DNA of 64,000 nt, taken from the NCBI RefSeq assembly GCF_051781005.1, contig NZ_JBPWOA010000028.1, positions 1 through 64,000 on the forward strand, given 5' to 3'. The translations under genes were made by a program, and so were the position numbers. This document shows positions 45,071 to 52,726 of this stretch, piece by piece (position 1 is the stretch's first letter; every line of letters begins with the position of its first letter). The DNA is from Anabaena sp051781005. GTDB lineage: Bacteria; Cyanobacteriota; Cyanobacteriia; Cyanobacteriales; Nostocaceae. The notes beneath the pieces are model-generated. The model was not told the DNA's origin. It ran no database searches and worked only from the letters and a program-made list of their open reading frames with translations.

Positions 45071-47203
45071 ATGAGTGAACTCTTAAATGTCCTGATTATT
45101 GAAGATTCAGAAGCTGATGCTATGTTAGTTCTCCGGGAACTGCGTCGCGGTGGCTTCAATCCAATTTGGGAGCGTGTCCAAACTGCCCAAGAGCTACGCG
45201 TAGCCCTCGATAGCCGTACATGGGATGTCATACTTTCAGATTACCGCTTGCCTGGATTCAATGCACCTACGGCTTTGCAAATAGTTAAGCAGAGTCAAAA
45301 AGATATTCCTTTTATTCTCGTTTCCGGCACAATTGGCGAAGTATCCGCTGTGGAAATGATGAAAGCAGGCGCTCATGATTATGTGATGAAGGACAACTTA
45401 AACCGATTACCAGAGGCGGTGCGTCGAGAACTTCGGGATGTCCAGGTACGAGCAGAACACAAACAAGCCCAAAATCTCTTAGAAACATTAGCCTCTAATA
45501 TACCGGGCATGATATACACTCTGGTGCAGCATTCTGATGGTTCTGCTGCTTTTGAGTACGTCAGTTTGGGTTGTTTATCTCTTTTAGAGTTAACGCCAGA
45601 TCAAGTTTTAGAAAATATCTCTCTTTGCTTTGCACAAATTCATACTGATGATCGTGCAGGATGTTATGTAGCTGTCAAACAAAGCATTCAAACTTTAAAT
45701 CAATTTTCTTACGAGTGGCGATTAGTCACACCATCTGGCAAGTTAAAGTGGGTACAGGCCAGCGCCCGCCCGGAACCACGGGAAAATGGAGATACTATTT
45801 GGCATGGTATTTTATTGGATGTGAGCGATCGCAAACACGCACAGGAATTACTGATTCACAATGCTTTACATGATCCATTAACAAACCTACCCAATCGGAC
45901 ACTTTTGGAAGAGCGACTTGAATTAGCTATTCACCGCACTAAGCGAGTAGAAAACTATCATTATGCAGTCTTATTTCTAGATTTAGATAGATTCAAAGTC
46001 ATTAATGACAGTTTAGGACATTCAGTTGGAGATCAACTACTTAAAAGTATTGCTAAAAAGCTGAAAAATCATCTGCGTGAAATTGATTTAGTAGCTCGGC
46101 TCGGTGGTGATGAATTCGTAGTTTTATTAGAAGATATTTATAATTTGGAAAAAGCTATTCAAATTACCACGCGTATTCTTCAAGATTTTCAAATACCATT
46201 GATCATTAATAATTCCGAAGTTGTGATCAGCACCAGCATCGGTATTGTTTTAGGAACAAAAAACTATGATCTTGCTGCTGATTTACTCCGAGATGCTGAT
46301 ATTGCTATGTATGAAGCCAAAGCACAAGGCAGGAATTCATATAAAATTTTTGATGCCCAAATGCATACCCAAGCAGTAAATCGACTAACTCTAGAAACCG
46401 AAATTCGTAAAGCTCTCGAAAGAGAAGAATTTATCGTATATTACCAGCCTATTATTGATATATTTAGCAATCGGCTGATTGGATTTGAGGCATTAGTACG
46501 CTGGCAACATCCAACTCGTGGATTCATTTTACCGAATGAATTTGTTCCTATTGCCGAAGAAACTGGACTAATTGTGCCGATAGATCACTGGATGTTTTAC
46601 ACAGCTTGTCAACAACTGGCAACCTGGAAAACTAATTTTCCTAATTGCTTCCCACTAAAAATAAGTATTAATCTCTCTGTTCAAGACATTCGCCAAGATA
46701 ATTTCATTGAAAACATTGATAAAATCTTAAAAGAAACAAAATTAGATGGTGAATTCATCAGTTTAGAAATTACAGAGAGTATGCTAATTGAAAATATCAA
46801 TCAAACAATTGATTTGTTAACTAAATTAAAGTTAAGAAAAAACGAGATTAGTATTGATGACTTTGGGACTGGTTATTCATCACTCAGTTATCTTCATCGT
46901 TTACCTGCTGATAACTTGAAGATTGATCGCTCTTTTGTGACTCAAATGCAGGAAGGAAATCGTAATTATCAGGTTGTGAGTACTATCATCACTTTGAGTA
47001 ATCAACTTGGCTTAACTGTTATAGCAGAAGGAATTGAAACAATACAGCAACTACAGTGGTTACAGCAATTAGGATGTGAATTTGGGCAGGGATATTTATT
47101 TTCTAAACCCTTGGCTGCTGAGGATATTGAGATACAATTTCTTCAAGGAGACTATGATAAATTGTATGGCTCTACCTCTTCTTTTATGGAGAATAAACAT
47201 TGA
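45071..47203 (+). CDS. Cyclic-di-GMP regulator: REC-PAS-GGDEF-EAL
   Basis: 710 aa from the ATG at 45071 (MSELLNVLIIEDSEADAMLV); the longer frame from 44954 runs through repeat DNA and is rejected. A receiver domain is followed by a PAS domain, then a GGDEF domain with intact signature (RLGGDEF) and an inhibitory I-site REID five residues before it. The EAL domain has FEALVRW, INLSVQDI, EITES, IDDFGTGYSSL and AEGIET, so catalytic and metal-binding residues look complete. It can in principle both make and break cyclic di-GMP. Its N-terminal 240 residues are paralogous to those of the hybrid kinase at 38346-41285. Confidence 0.92.
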   Translation: MSELLNVLIIEDSEADAMLVLRELRRGGFNPIWERVQTAQELRVALDSRTWDVILSDYRLPGFNAPTALQIVKQSQKDIPFILVSGTIGEVSAVEMMKAGAHDYVMKDNLNRLPEAVRRELRDVQVRAEHKQAQNLLETLASNIPGMIYTLVQHSDGSAAFEYVSLGCLSLLELTPDQVLENISLCFAQIHTDDRAGCYVAVKQSIQTLNQFSYEWRLVTPSGKLKWVQASARPEPRENGDTIWHGILLDVSDRKHAQELLIHNALHDPLTNLPNRTLLEERLELAIHRTKRVENYHYAVLFLDLDRFKVINDSLGHSVGDQLLKSIAKKLKNHLREIDLVARLGGDEFVVLLEDIYNLEKAIQITTRILQDFQIPLIINNSEVVISTSIGIVLGTKNYDLAADLLRDADIAMYEAKAQGRNSYKIFDAQMHTQAVNRLTLETEIRKALEREEFIVYYQPIIDIFSNRLIGFEALVRWQHPTRGFILPNEFVPIAEETGLIVPIDHWMFYTACQQLATWKTNFPNCFPLKISINLSVQDIRQDNFIENIDKILKETKLDGEFISLEITESMLIENINQTIDLLTKLKLRKNEISIDDFGTGYSSLSYLHRLPADNLKIDRSFVTQMQEGNRNYQVVSTIITLSNQLGLTVIAEGIETIQQLQWLQQLGCEFGQGYLFSKPLAAEDIEIQFLQGDYDKLYGSTSSFMENKH

Positions 47204-47270
47204 AACTAACTACCGGACTGCAATTAGTAAGGAACACAGTGAAGGAAAATTCTGACTCAGTACTCACTAC

Positions 47271-48248
47271 TCAGAAACTTACACAACGGAATCCAATATG
47301 ACAGGTTGAAGTATCAATTGTCTCTGCATGACGAGATGCTGGACGATAGCGAAAGCAGTAGTTGGCTGCACAAAGAAAAGACCCACCTTTCAAGACTTTT
47401 CTGGGAATGCGAATTTCTGAGAAGTTGGGATCAAAACTTTCTTCTAAAGTACCACCTCTGGGATTAACTGGAATACAGCAAGATTTTGGTTTAGATGAGA
47501 AGACTCGGTACCAATCCATTGTCCATTCCCAAACGTTACCCGTCATATCATACAAGCCATAATTGTTGGGAGGGTAAGAGCCAACGGGTTCAGGTCGGGG
47601 AGAATGAGATTTTAAGTTTTGCCAGGGAAACTCTCCTTGCCAGATATTAGCCAATAACTTTTTTTGGGGAAACTCATTACCCCAGACATAAACTGCACCT
47701 TCTAAACCCCCACGCGCTGCAAATTCCCATTGTGCTTCTGTCGGTAATGCTTTACCAGCCCATTTTGCGTATGACTCAGCATCTTCATAAGCAATATGCA
47801 CAACTGGATAGTTTTCCCGTCCTTTAATTGAACTACCAGGCCCTTCAGGATGTCTCCAATTTGCGCCGGGAATATAATTCCACCAGCTACAGGATTGTAA
47901 ATCAACTGGATGAGATGGCTGCTTAAAAACTAACGAGGCAGGGACTAGTAATTCTGGTAATGCTCCAGGATAATCCTCTGGATTTGGTGTGCGTTCGGCA
48001 ACGGTAATATATTTAGTGGCTTTGACAAATCTCTGAAACTGTTTATTTGTCACAGCATATTTATCCATCCAGAATCCTGTGACTGTGACACGCAGGATGG
48101 GTCTTTCTTCTGGGTAATGATCATCCGACCCCATTGTAAATGTACCGCCTGGAATCCAAACCATCTCTTTGTCCGGTGGTTTTCCTGGCGATTTTGAAGT
48201 TGGTGTGGCGAAGCTGATCGCTACTTCAGTTTGTCTATGCTGTTTCAT
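47271..48248 (-). CDS. Formylglycine-generating sulfatase-modifying enzyme
   Basis: 325 aa of the SUMF1/FGE family. It opens with EMVWIPGGTFTMGSDDHYPE, contains GKALPTEAQWEFAARGG and NVWEWTMDW, and ends with GGSFLCAANYCFRYRPASR. The two Cys in LCxxxYC are the catalytic pair of true FGEs, so this is not just an FGE-fold protein. It oxidises the active-site Cys of sulfatases to formylglycine. A sulfatase gene with a matching CTPTR site lies immediately upstream on the same strand, 164 bp away, separated by a small palindromic element. No signal peptide is seen, fitting modification before export. Confidence 0.92.
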   Translation of the reverse strand: MKQHRQTEVAISFATPTSKSPGKPPDKEMVWIPGGTFTMGSDDHYPEERPILRVTVTGFWMDKYAVTNKQFQRFVKATKYITVAERTPNPEDYPGALPELLVPASLVFKQPSHPVDLQSCSWWNYIPGANWRHPEGPGSSIKGRENYPVVHIAYEDAESYAKWAGKALPTEAQWEFAARGGLEGAVYVWGNEFPQKKLLANIWQGEFPWQNLKSHSPRPEPVGSYPPNNYGLYDMTGNVWEWTMDWYRVFSSKPKSCCIPVNPRGGTLEESFDPNFSEIRIPRKVLKGGSFLCAANYCFRYRPASRHAETIDTSTCHIGFRCVSF

Positions 48249-48268
48249 GAACTACTTATTAAACTATA

Positions 48269-48357
48269 GAACTTACGCATGAGTTCCGGAATAGCTAACC
48301 ATAGAGGCAGGGAAGACGCGGATAAATAAGAATTTGAGAGATATTTTGCGTAAGTCC
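48269..48357. mobile_element. Small element with ACTTACGCA inverted ends
   Basis: GAACTTACGCA (48269-48279) and TGCGTAAGTCC (48347-48357) form inverted ends of an 89-bp element lying between the sulfatase and FGE genes. A further ACTTACGC follows at 48370. Same family as 50124-50234. Confidence 0.55.
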
Positions 48358-48412
48358 TGATTAGGTTAGAACTTACGCTCATGGTTGGTACTAGAAATCT
48401 ACCCCTCGTCAG

Positions 48413-49786
48413 TTAAGATCCATAAGGCAACATTTGCAATTCCCAGTGTTCAAATTGGGCTTTTAACCGCGTAAATACCTGTGGATTACTAGCCTTGAGG
48501 TCTGTTGTTTCGCCAGGATCAGTGGCTAAATTGAACAAAGCCTCTTGGTTTCCCTGTCTCCAATACTTCCAATCGCCACTTCGCACGGCTCTTCTTCTTG
48601 TCGCTACCGCTGATCCATAACGCCAAAACAGGGTTCGGGAGAACTCACTGCGATCGCCACGCAACAGGGGAAGTAAATTTTGTCCATCTGGAGGAAAGTC
48701 TGGATGGAAGCTTGTTCCAGTGGCAGCAAGAATGGTTGCGGTTAAATCAAAGGTGATAATCACCTGGTTACTCACTTGATTGGCTTGAGTCACACCAGGA
48801 TAGCGAATGATGGTAGGTACTCGGAGGCCACCTTCGTATAGACTAGTTTTCTGACCCCGGAATAGTCCAAAGTTAGAGAATCTTTCGCCACCATTATCAC
48901 TGGCAAAAATTACCAAGGTATTATCAGCCTGTCCAGTTGCCTCCAAGGCATCCAATACTTTGCCCACTCCGTCATCTAGGCTCTTGATCATTGCCGCATA
49001 GGTTGCTTGCGAGCCTCCCGCAGTGTAACCATTTTGAAGATAAAAAGCAGTTGAGTCTTGATCGTCTGGCCCTTGCCAAGGCCAATGGGGCGCATTGTAA
49101 TGCAGACTGAGATAAAATGGGCGATCGCGTTGACGCTCAATAATTTCAACTGCTTTATCTGTAAACAAGTCTGTAATATACCCTTCACGCTGTACAGGCA
49201 CATCATTTTCATAAAGATCTGGTATGCGATCTGAGCCTGTATGGGTAAAATATTCAATCCCACCGCTTAAATGCCCAAAGTACTCGTCAAATCCCTTTTG
49301 GAGAGGACCAAAGTTAGGTGGATAACCAGCGTGCCATTTACCAACCAAGGCAGTTTCATAACCATTTGCTTTCAGTAGTGAGGCAATGGTTGGTTGATTA
49401 GCTGGTATTCCGATGTTGTTACTAGCAGGTTGCGAACGAGTACCCAGGGGTTCTCGCAGCCCAATAGGCAATCGAGCTTGATAGCGTCCCGTTAAAAAAG
49501 CAATTCGTGTGGGAGTACAAACAGTTTGATTCGCGTAGGCATTTGTGAAGCGTACTCCCTGTCTTGCCAGTCGATCTAAATTGGGAGTCTCATAATCTGT
49601 TCGTCCGTAGATACTCAGATCACCCCAGCCCATATCATCAACTAAAATAAACACCACATTCGGACGATTAGATTGGGCTGAGGCTTTTGAGAATAGATTC
49701 GCACCAGCTGTTGCCATAAGAGCGCTGGCAGCCGTCATTCCTAGAAATTTACGACGATTAATGCTGCCATTAGTGTGTTTTCTCAT
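48413..49786 (-). CDS. Tat-exported type I sulfatase
   Basis: 457 aa. A twin-arginine signal (INRRKFLGMTAASALM, cleavage near ASAQ) sends the folded enzyme to the periplasm. The sulfatase core follows: VVFILVDDMGWGDL with metal-binding Asp pair, then VCTPTRIAFLTGRY carrying the C-x-P-x-R formylglycine site, LVGKWHAG, and FASDNGGE. Length and motif order are normal for arylsulfatases. The Cys must be oxidised by the FGE encoded next. The natural substrate (a sulfate ester, possibly polysaccharide) cannot be told. Confidence 0.92.
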   Translation of the reverse strand: MRKHTNGSINRRKFLGMTAASALMATAGANLFSKASAQSNRPNVVFILVDDMGWGDLSIYGRTDYETPNLDRLARQGVRFTNAYANQTVCTPTRIAFLTGRYQARLPIGLREPLGTRSQPASNNIGIPANQPTIASLLKANGYETALVGKWHAGYPPNFGPLQKGFDEYFGHLSGGIEYFTHTGSDRIPDLYENDVPVQREGYITDLFTDKAVEIIERQRDRPFYLSLHYNAPHWPWQGPDDQDSTAFYLQNGYTAGGSQATYAAMIKSLDDGVGKVLDALEATGQADNTLVIFASDNGGERFSNFGLFRGQKTSLYEGGLRVPTIIRYPGVTQANQVSNQVIITFDLTATILAATGTSFHPDFPPDGQNLLPLLRGDRSEFSRTLFWRYGSAVATRRRAVRSGDWKYWRQGNQEALFNLATDPGETTDLKASNPQVFTRLKAQFEHWELQMLPYGS

Positions 49787-50123
49787 TGATTAGTCTCCCT
49801 GAAAGTATCGAAATTACATAGATTGAATCAGGTGTAAGGATATCTGCACTAGCAACTGAGTCTCTGATTTCCTACAACAGTTGCCTAGTAAAGCTTGGTG
49901 CAAGTAAACCCACCATTAAAGTTGGTGAAAATCTGTGATTTGAAACCCGTATAAAAGGTAGGCGTATTTACGCCGAGAGGTACTAGAAATATGAAGTCAA
50001 TTTTATTTATAGCCATCTACGGTAACTTGATTGGGATACCGGATTAAATATTCACACGGACAGTATAACAAAGTCAAGTACTTAAATTATCCGAATTTAT
50101 CCTTAACCTTGTGCTAGAAAATT
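49787..50123. other. Intergenic region upstream of the sulfatase
   Basis: 337 bp including the sulfatase promoter region. No element recognised. Confidence 0.3.
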
Positions 50124-50234
50124 AGGACTTAGGCACTATTAATAGAGATATAAACCACACAAACGCGTTCGCGTAGCGTTCCGAAGGAAAGTACATGAAA
50201 AAAGAGAGCTTAAGAGAAATTTTGTGTAAGTCCT
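50124..50234. mobile_element. Small element with AGGACTTA inverted ends
   Basis: AGGACTTAGGCA (50124-50135) and TGTGTAAGTCCT (50223-50234) flank a 111-bp sequence that includes a GCGTTCGCGTAGCG palindrome. Same family as 48269-48357. Confidence 0.55.
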
Positions 50235-50344
50235 GGAAATATTGCTAACTACGAAAATAAATAATACTGTTTATCGGTAGACAAACCGTATTATAAATGG
50301 TAGTTTTTACCAAGGATGGAATATACATCAATAATCTACCTAGT

Positions 50345-51103
50345 ATGGAAGCTCTAACTCGAATCAAAAAAGTATCCGCAATAGCTACTGGATCAGTGGC
50401 ATTGGCCGTAGTTGCAAGTTTTTCCCTCGCCTCACCCTCCCCAGTTAAAGCTGCAATAATTACCCCAGGTTTAGCATTTTCTGTCTCCAGTGGTCCTGAT
50501 CCCAATGGATTTGGTATTTACTTTAGCTCCAGCACAAGCAATCCATTCGGAAATCCCGCAGGTAAAAATGAAGTTGGCAATTTTTTCAACGAAGATATTC
50601 GTGGTCTTTCTGAATACAATCTCACAGGCTTGACCTCTGCCGCATCAGCTTTGATCAATTTTGATGTTTTTCAGAAAGGCGGACTTTTTCCTGCCATAAA
50701 TGGTTTTCCTTTTACTGGAAATATCCAGCTTGTAAGTTACATTGGTAACAATGCTGAAAATCTATATGACTATCAAGCCCCATCTATTGGAACTGTTGGA
50801 ACTTTCAGTACGGCCAGTTTAGCTGTGGGAGATACCCTGAGTTTTGATGTCACTTCCATTTTCAACAGTGCTATCAGTAATGGATTTTCATCTTTAGGTA
50901 TTCGTTTGCAAGTTGATAGTGGCACAGATCCAGAAGGTGGAGCTTGGACATTCGATAATTTCCGCTTGACCACAGTCCCAGTTAAAGTTCCCGAATCCAG
51001 CCCTACATCAGCGTTGTTGGTATTTGTTTTTGGTACTGGTGTCATTCTTAAGACTAGAGAAAAACAAAAGCTAGGTGTGATACAAGAAAAACGCATATTT
51101 TAA
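50345..51103 (+). CDS. Exported protein with PEP-CTERM-like sorting signal
   Basis: 252 aa from the ATG at 50345 (MEALTRIKKVSAIATGSVAL); the frame opens 16 codons earlier, but this start gives a proper signal peptide cleaved near PVKA. The mature part is rich in Ser, Gly, Asn and Phe and has the look of a secreted beta-rich domain (GNFFNEDIRGLSEYNLTG, DPEGGAWTFDNF). The C-terminus has VPESSPTSALLVFVFG, then TREKQK: a PEP-like motif, a hydrophobic helix and a basic tail, as in cyanobacterial PEP-CTERM proteins processed by exosortase. Function unknown, probably surface or extracellular. Confidence 0.75.
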   Translation: MEALTRIKKVSAIATGSVALAVVASFSLASPSPVKAAIITPGLAFSVSSGPDPNGFGIYFSSSTSNPFGNPAGKNEVGNFFNEDIRGLSEYNLTGLTSAASALINFDVFQKGGLFPAINGFPFTGNIQLVSYIGNNAENLYDYQAPSIGTVGTFSTASLAVGDTLSFDVTSIFNSAISNGFSSLGIRLQVDSGTDPEGGAWTFDNFRLTTVPVKVPESSPTSALLVFVFGTGVILKTREKQKLGVIQEKRIF

Positions 51104-51569
51104 AGTCTGCTTTTAGTAGTGCGGAGCGACCAAACGCTCCGTCTCCAGAATTAATAAACATCTCCAAAAAACTATCAAAGCCTCTTGTTAAGTAGTTTAC
51201 AGAAGCTATGCAGCCTTATCATCAGAAAAATTTCGCTGAAGCTAAGTTAAGTAGAAATCATAAAACCGAAGTATGTATAGTTTTGTAAAAACCGTGAAAC
51301 GACCTATTCTCAAGGTATTTGTTGGTTTTACATTTCGTTACACAACTCAAATGTTCCCTGTCTAGCTTTGATTTAACTAAATGTTAAGGATTGATTACCC
51401 AAAGCTTAATACACAGTAACAAAACGAAAATATACTATATTTATAAAACATAAACCATATCAAGTCTCTGAAGAAACACAGGTGAGAAGTGACAAGTTTA
51501 AAACCACGTCAAACTTTTAAGAATGAATATCAGTGAGTATTTATTTATAGATAACAGGAAAATTGCTAA
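51104..51569. other. Intergenic region before the secretion cluster
   Basis: 466 bp, AT-rich. It presumably holds the promoter for the secretion operon, but nothing distinct was recognised. Confidence 0.3.
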
Positions 51570-52181
51570 ATGCTTAGAAATTATAGTATGAGAAGACTAG
51601 ACAAAGGTTTAAGTGTTAGTACAACGACAGCAAAATTAGCAGGTACTGGGAAATCATGGCTACACTACCTAGTTGAATCCGTACCATTTTTAATCGCTTG
51701 TGCTGTGTTTTTAAGCGTCATTAGTTTAAAAAGTCCTATCCTGCTTTTTTGTTTACTAGCAGGTAGTTTAATCACAATCATTTGCCAGCAAATTGGACAG
51801 CAGGTAAATTTACCAAAAAGATGGCTGATAATATTGCAAATTTTGGCAGTATCTCTCATTTTGAGTTTATTTTGGGTAGACTTTTTTGCTGCCCCGGCAT
51901 CTGCTCAATTTTTTGGTAAAGCTGAAAACTTTTTCAAAACTACATTGACGCAAGGTACAGATAGCAATAGTAATCCTCAAACAGCAGTCAGTTTAATATT
52001 CAACGTTTTGAGAGCAATTTATTTACTTTATATTGCTATTTCTCTGATTGGTGTAATTAATGCAGTTCGCAAAGATGAAGATTGGCAAAGTATCGCTAGA
52101 GTTCCTTTAATAGTAGTGGTTGCTGTTACTATTGCTGATGTCTTGACAGGTTTTGTAATTGGTGATGGCAGTAACAATTAA
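51570..52181 (+). CDS. VirB2-like pilin with multi-helix N-terminal region
   Basis: 203 aa. Residues 30-110 contain three hydrophobic segments, ending in a signal-like LFWVDFFAAPASAQ with cleavage likely after ASA. The remaining ~90 residues have the VirB2 layout: helix (LIFNVLRAIYLLYIAISLIG), a short polar loop (NAVRKDEDWQS) and a second helix (PLIVVVAVTIADVLTGFVI). VirB2 proteins form the pilus of type IV secretion systems. The long membrane leader is unusual. First gene of the secretion cluster. The assignment rests on topology and order, not strong sequence identity. Confidence 0.6.
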   Translation: MLRNYSMRRLDKGLSVSTTTAKLAGTGKSWLHYLVESVPFLIACAVFLSVISLKSPILLFCLLAGSLITIICQQIGQQVNLPKRWLIILQILAVSLILSLFWVDFFAAPASAQFFGKAENFFKTTLTQGTDSNSNPQTAVSLIFNVLRAIYLLYIAISLIGVINAVRKDEDWQSIARVPLIVVVAVTIADVLTGFVIGDGSNN

Positions 52182-52348
52182 TTCATCTCCGATGATTTTG
52201 ATAAAGTAACGTTCAAGTTTAATATCAAGATTTTTGTAAAGATGCAAAATACATAAAACTTTCATTATCATCCTTGATGTTTTTTATAAAATCTTGAATT
52301 TGTTAATTCCTCATTTGACAATTTTCCTGAATTCTTACAGTTTTTTTT

Positions 52349-52726
52349 ATGTCTCCAGAACGAGATCAAGAATTTCGTCCAGTTAACCAAATTCTAGGAT
52401 CACAACCATCATTAGGACCAATTCCGGCTGATCAAATTTTTCCTTGGTTAGTCATTATTCTAGTTTCATACTTTGTGATTAATGGAATTTTTGGGGGACT
52501 ATTTGCAGATGATTTCCAAAGATGGTTGTGGACAGCATTAATGGTAGGTTGGGGAATAGCAACTTGGTGGATCTTAACTGGTGGTAGAAGTTGGCAATTT
52601 TTAAGCAAATTTATTGGAGTTCCCACTTGGACAAGAGGCTTTGCTCGTTATCAAAGCTTGTTAGCAATTAACCATGAAGCAAAAAATCGGAAAACAAAAC
52701 ATCAACGCCGCAGGTCGAGAAAGTAG
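52349..52726 (+). CDS. VirB3-like inner-membrane protein
   Basis: 125 aa with two closely spaced hydrophobic segments (PWLVIILVSYFVINGIFGGL and WLWTALMVGWGIATWWIL) and a very basic C-terminus (KNRKTKHQRRRSRK). Size, topology and its place directly before the VirB4-like ATPase, whose gene overlaps it by 53 bp, fit VirB3/TraL. There is no strong motif to confirm it. Confidence 0.6.
   Translation: MSPERDQEFRPVNQILGSQPSLGPIPADQIFPWLVIILVSYFVINGIFGGLFADDFQRWLWTALMVGWGIATWWILTGGRSWQFLSKFIGVPTWTRGFARYQSLLAINHEAKNRKTKHQRRRSRK

Noticed and set aside
44954..45231. Minus-strand 95-aa frame and the 39-codon upstream extension of the GGDEF-EAL gene
   Set aside because: They cover CTCCCTG heptamer repeats and the receiver domain in the wrong frame; the conserved start is at 45071.
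47271..49786. Sulfatase-FGE pair as part of a toxin or defence system
   Set aside because: Intact metabolic enzyme motifs and an export signal explain it fully.
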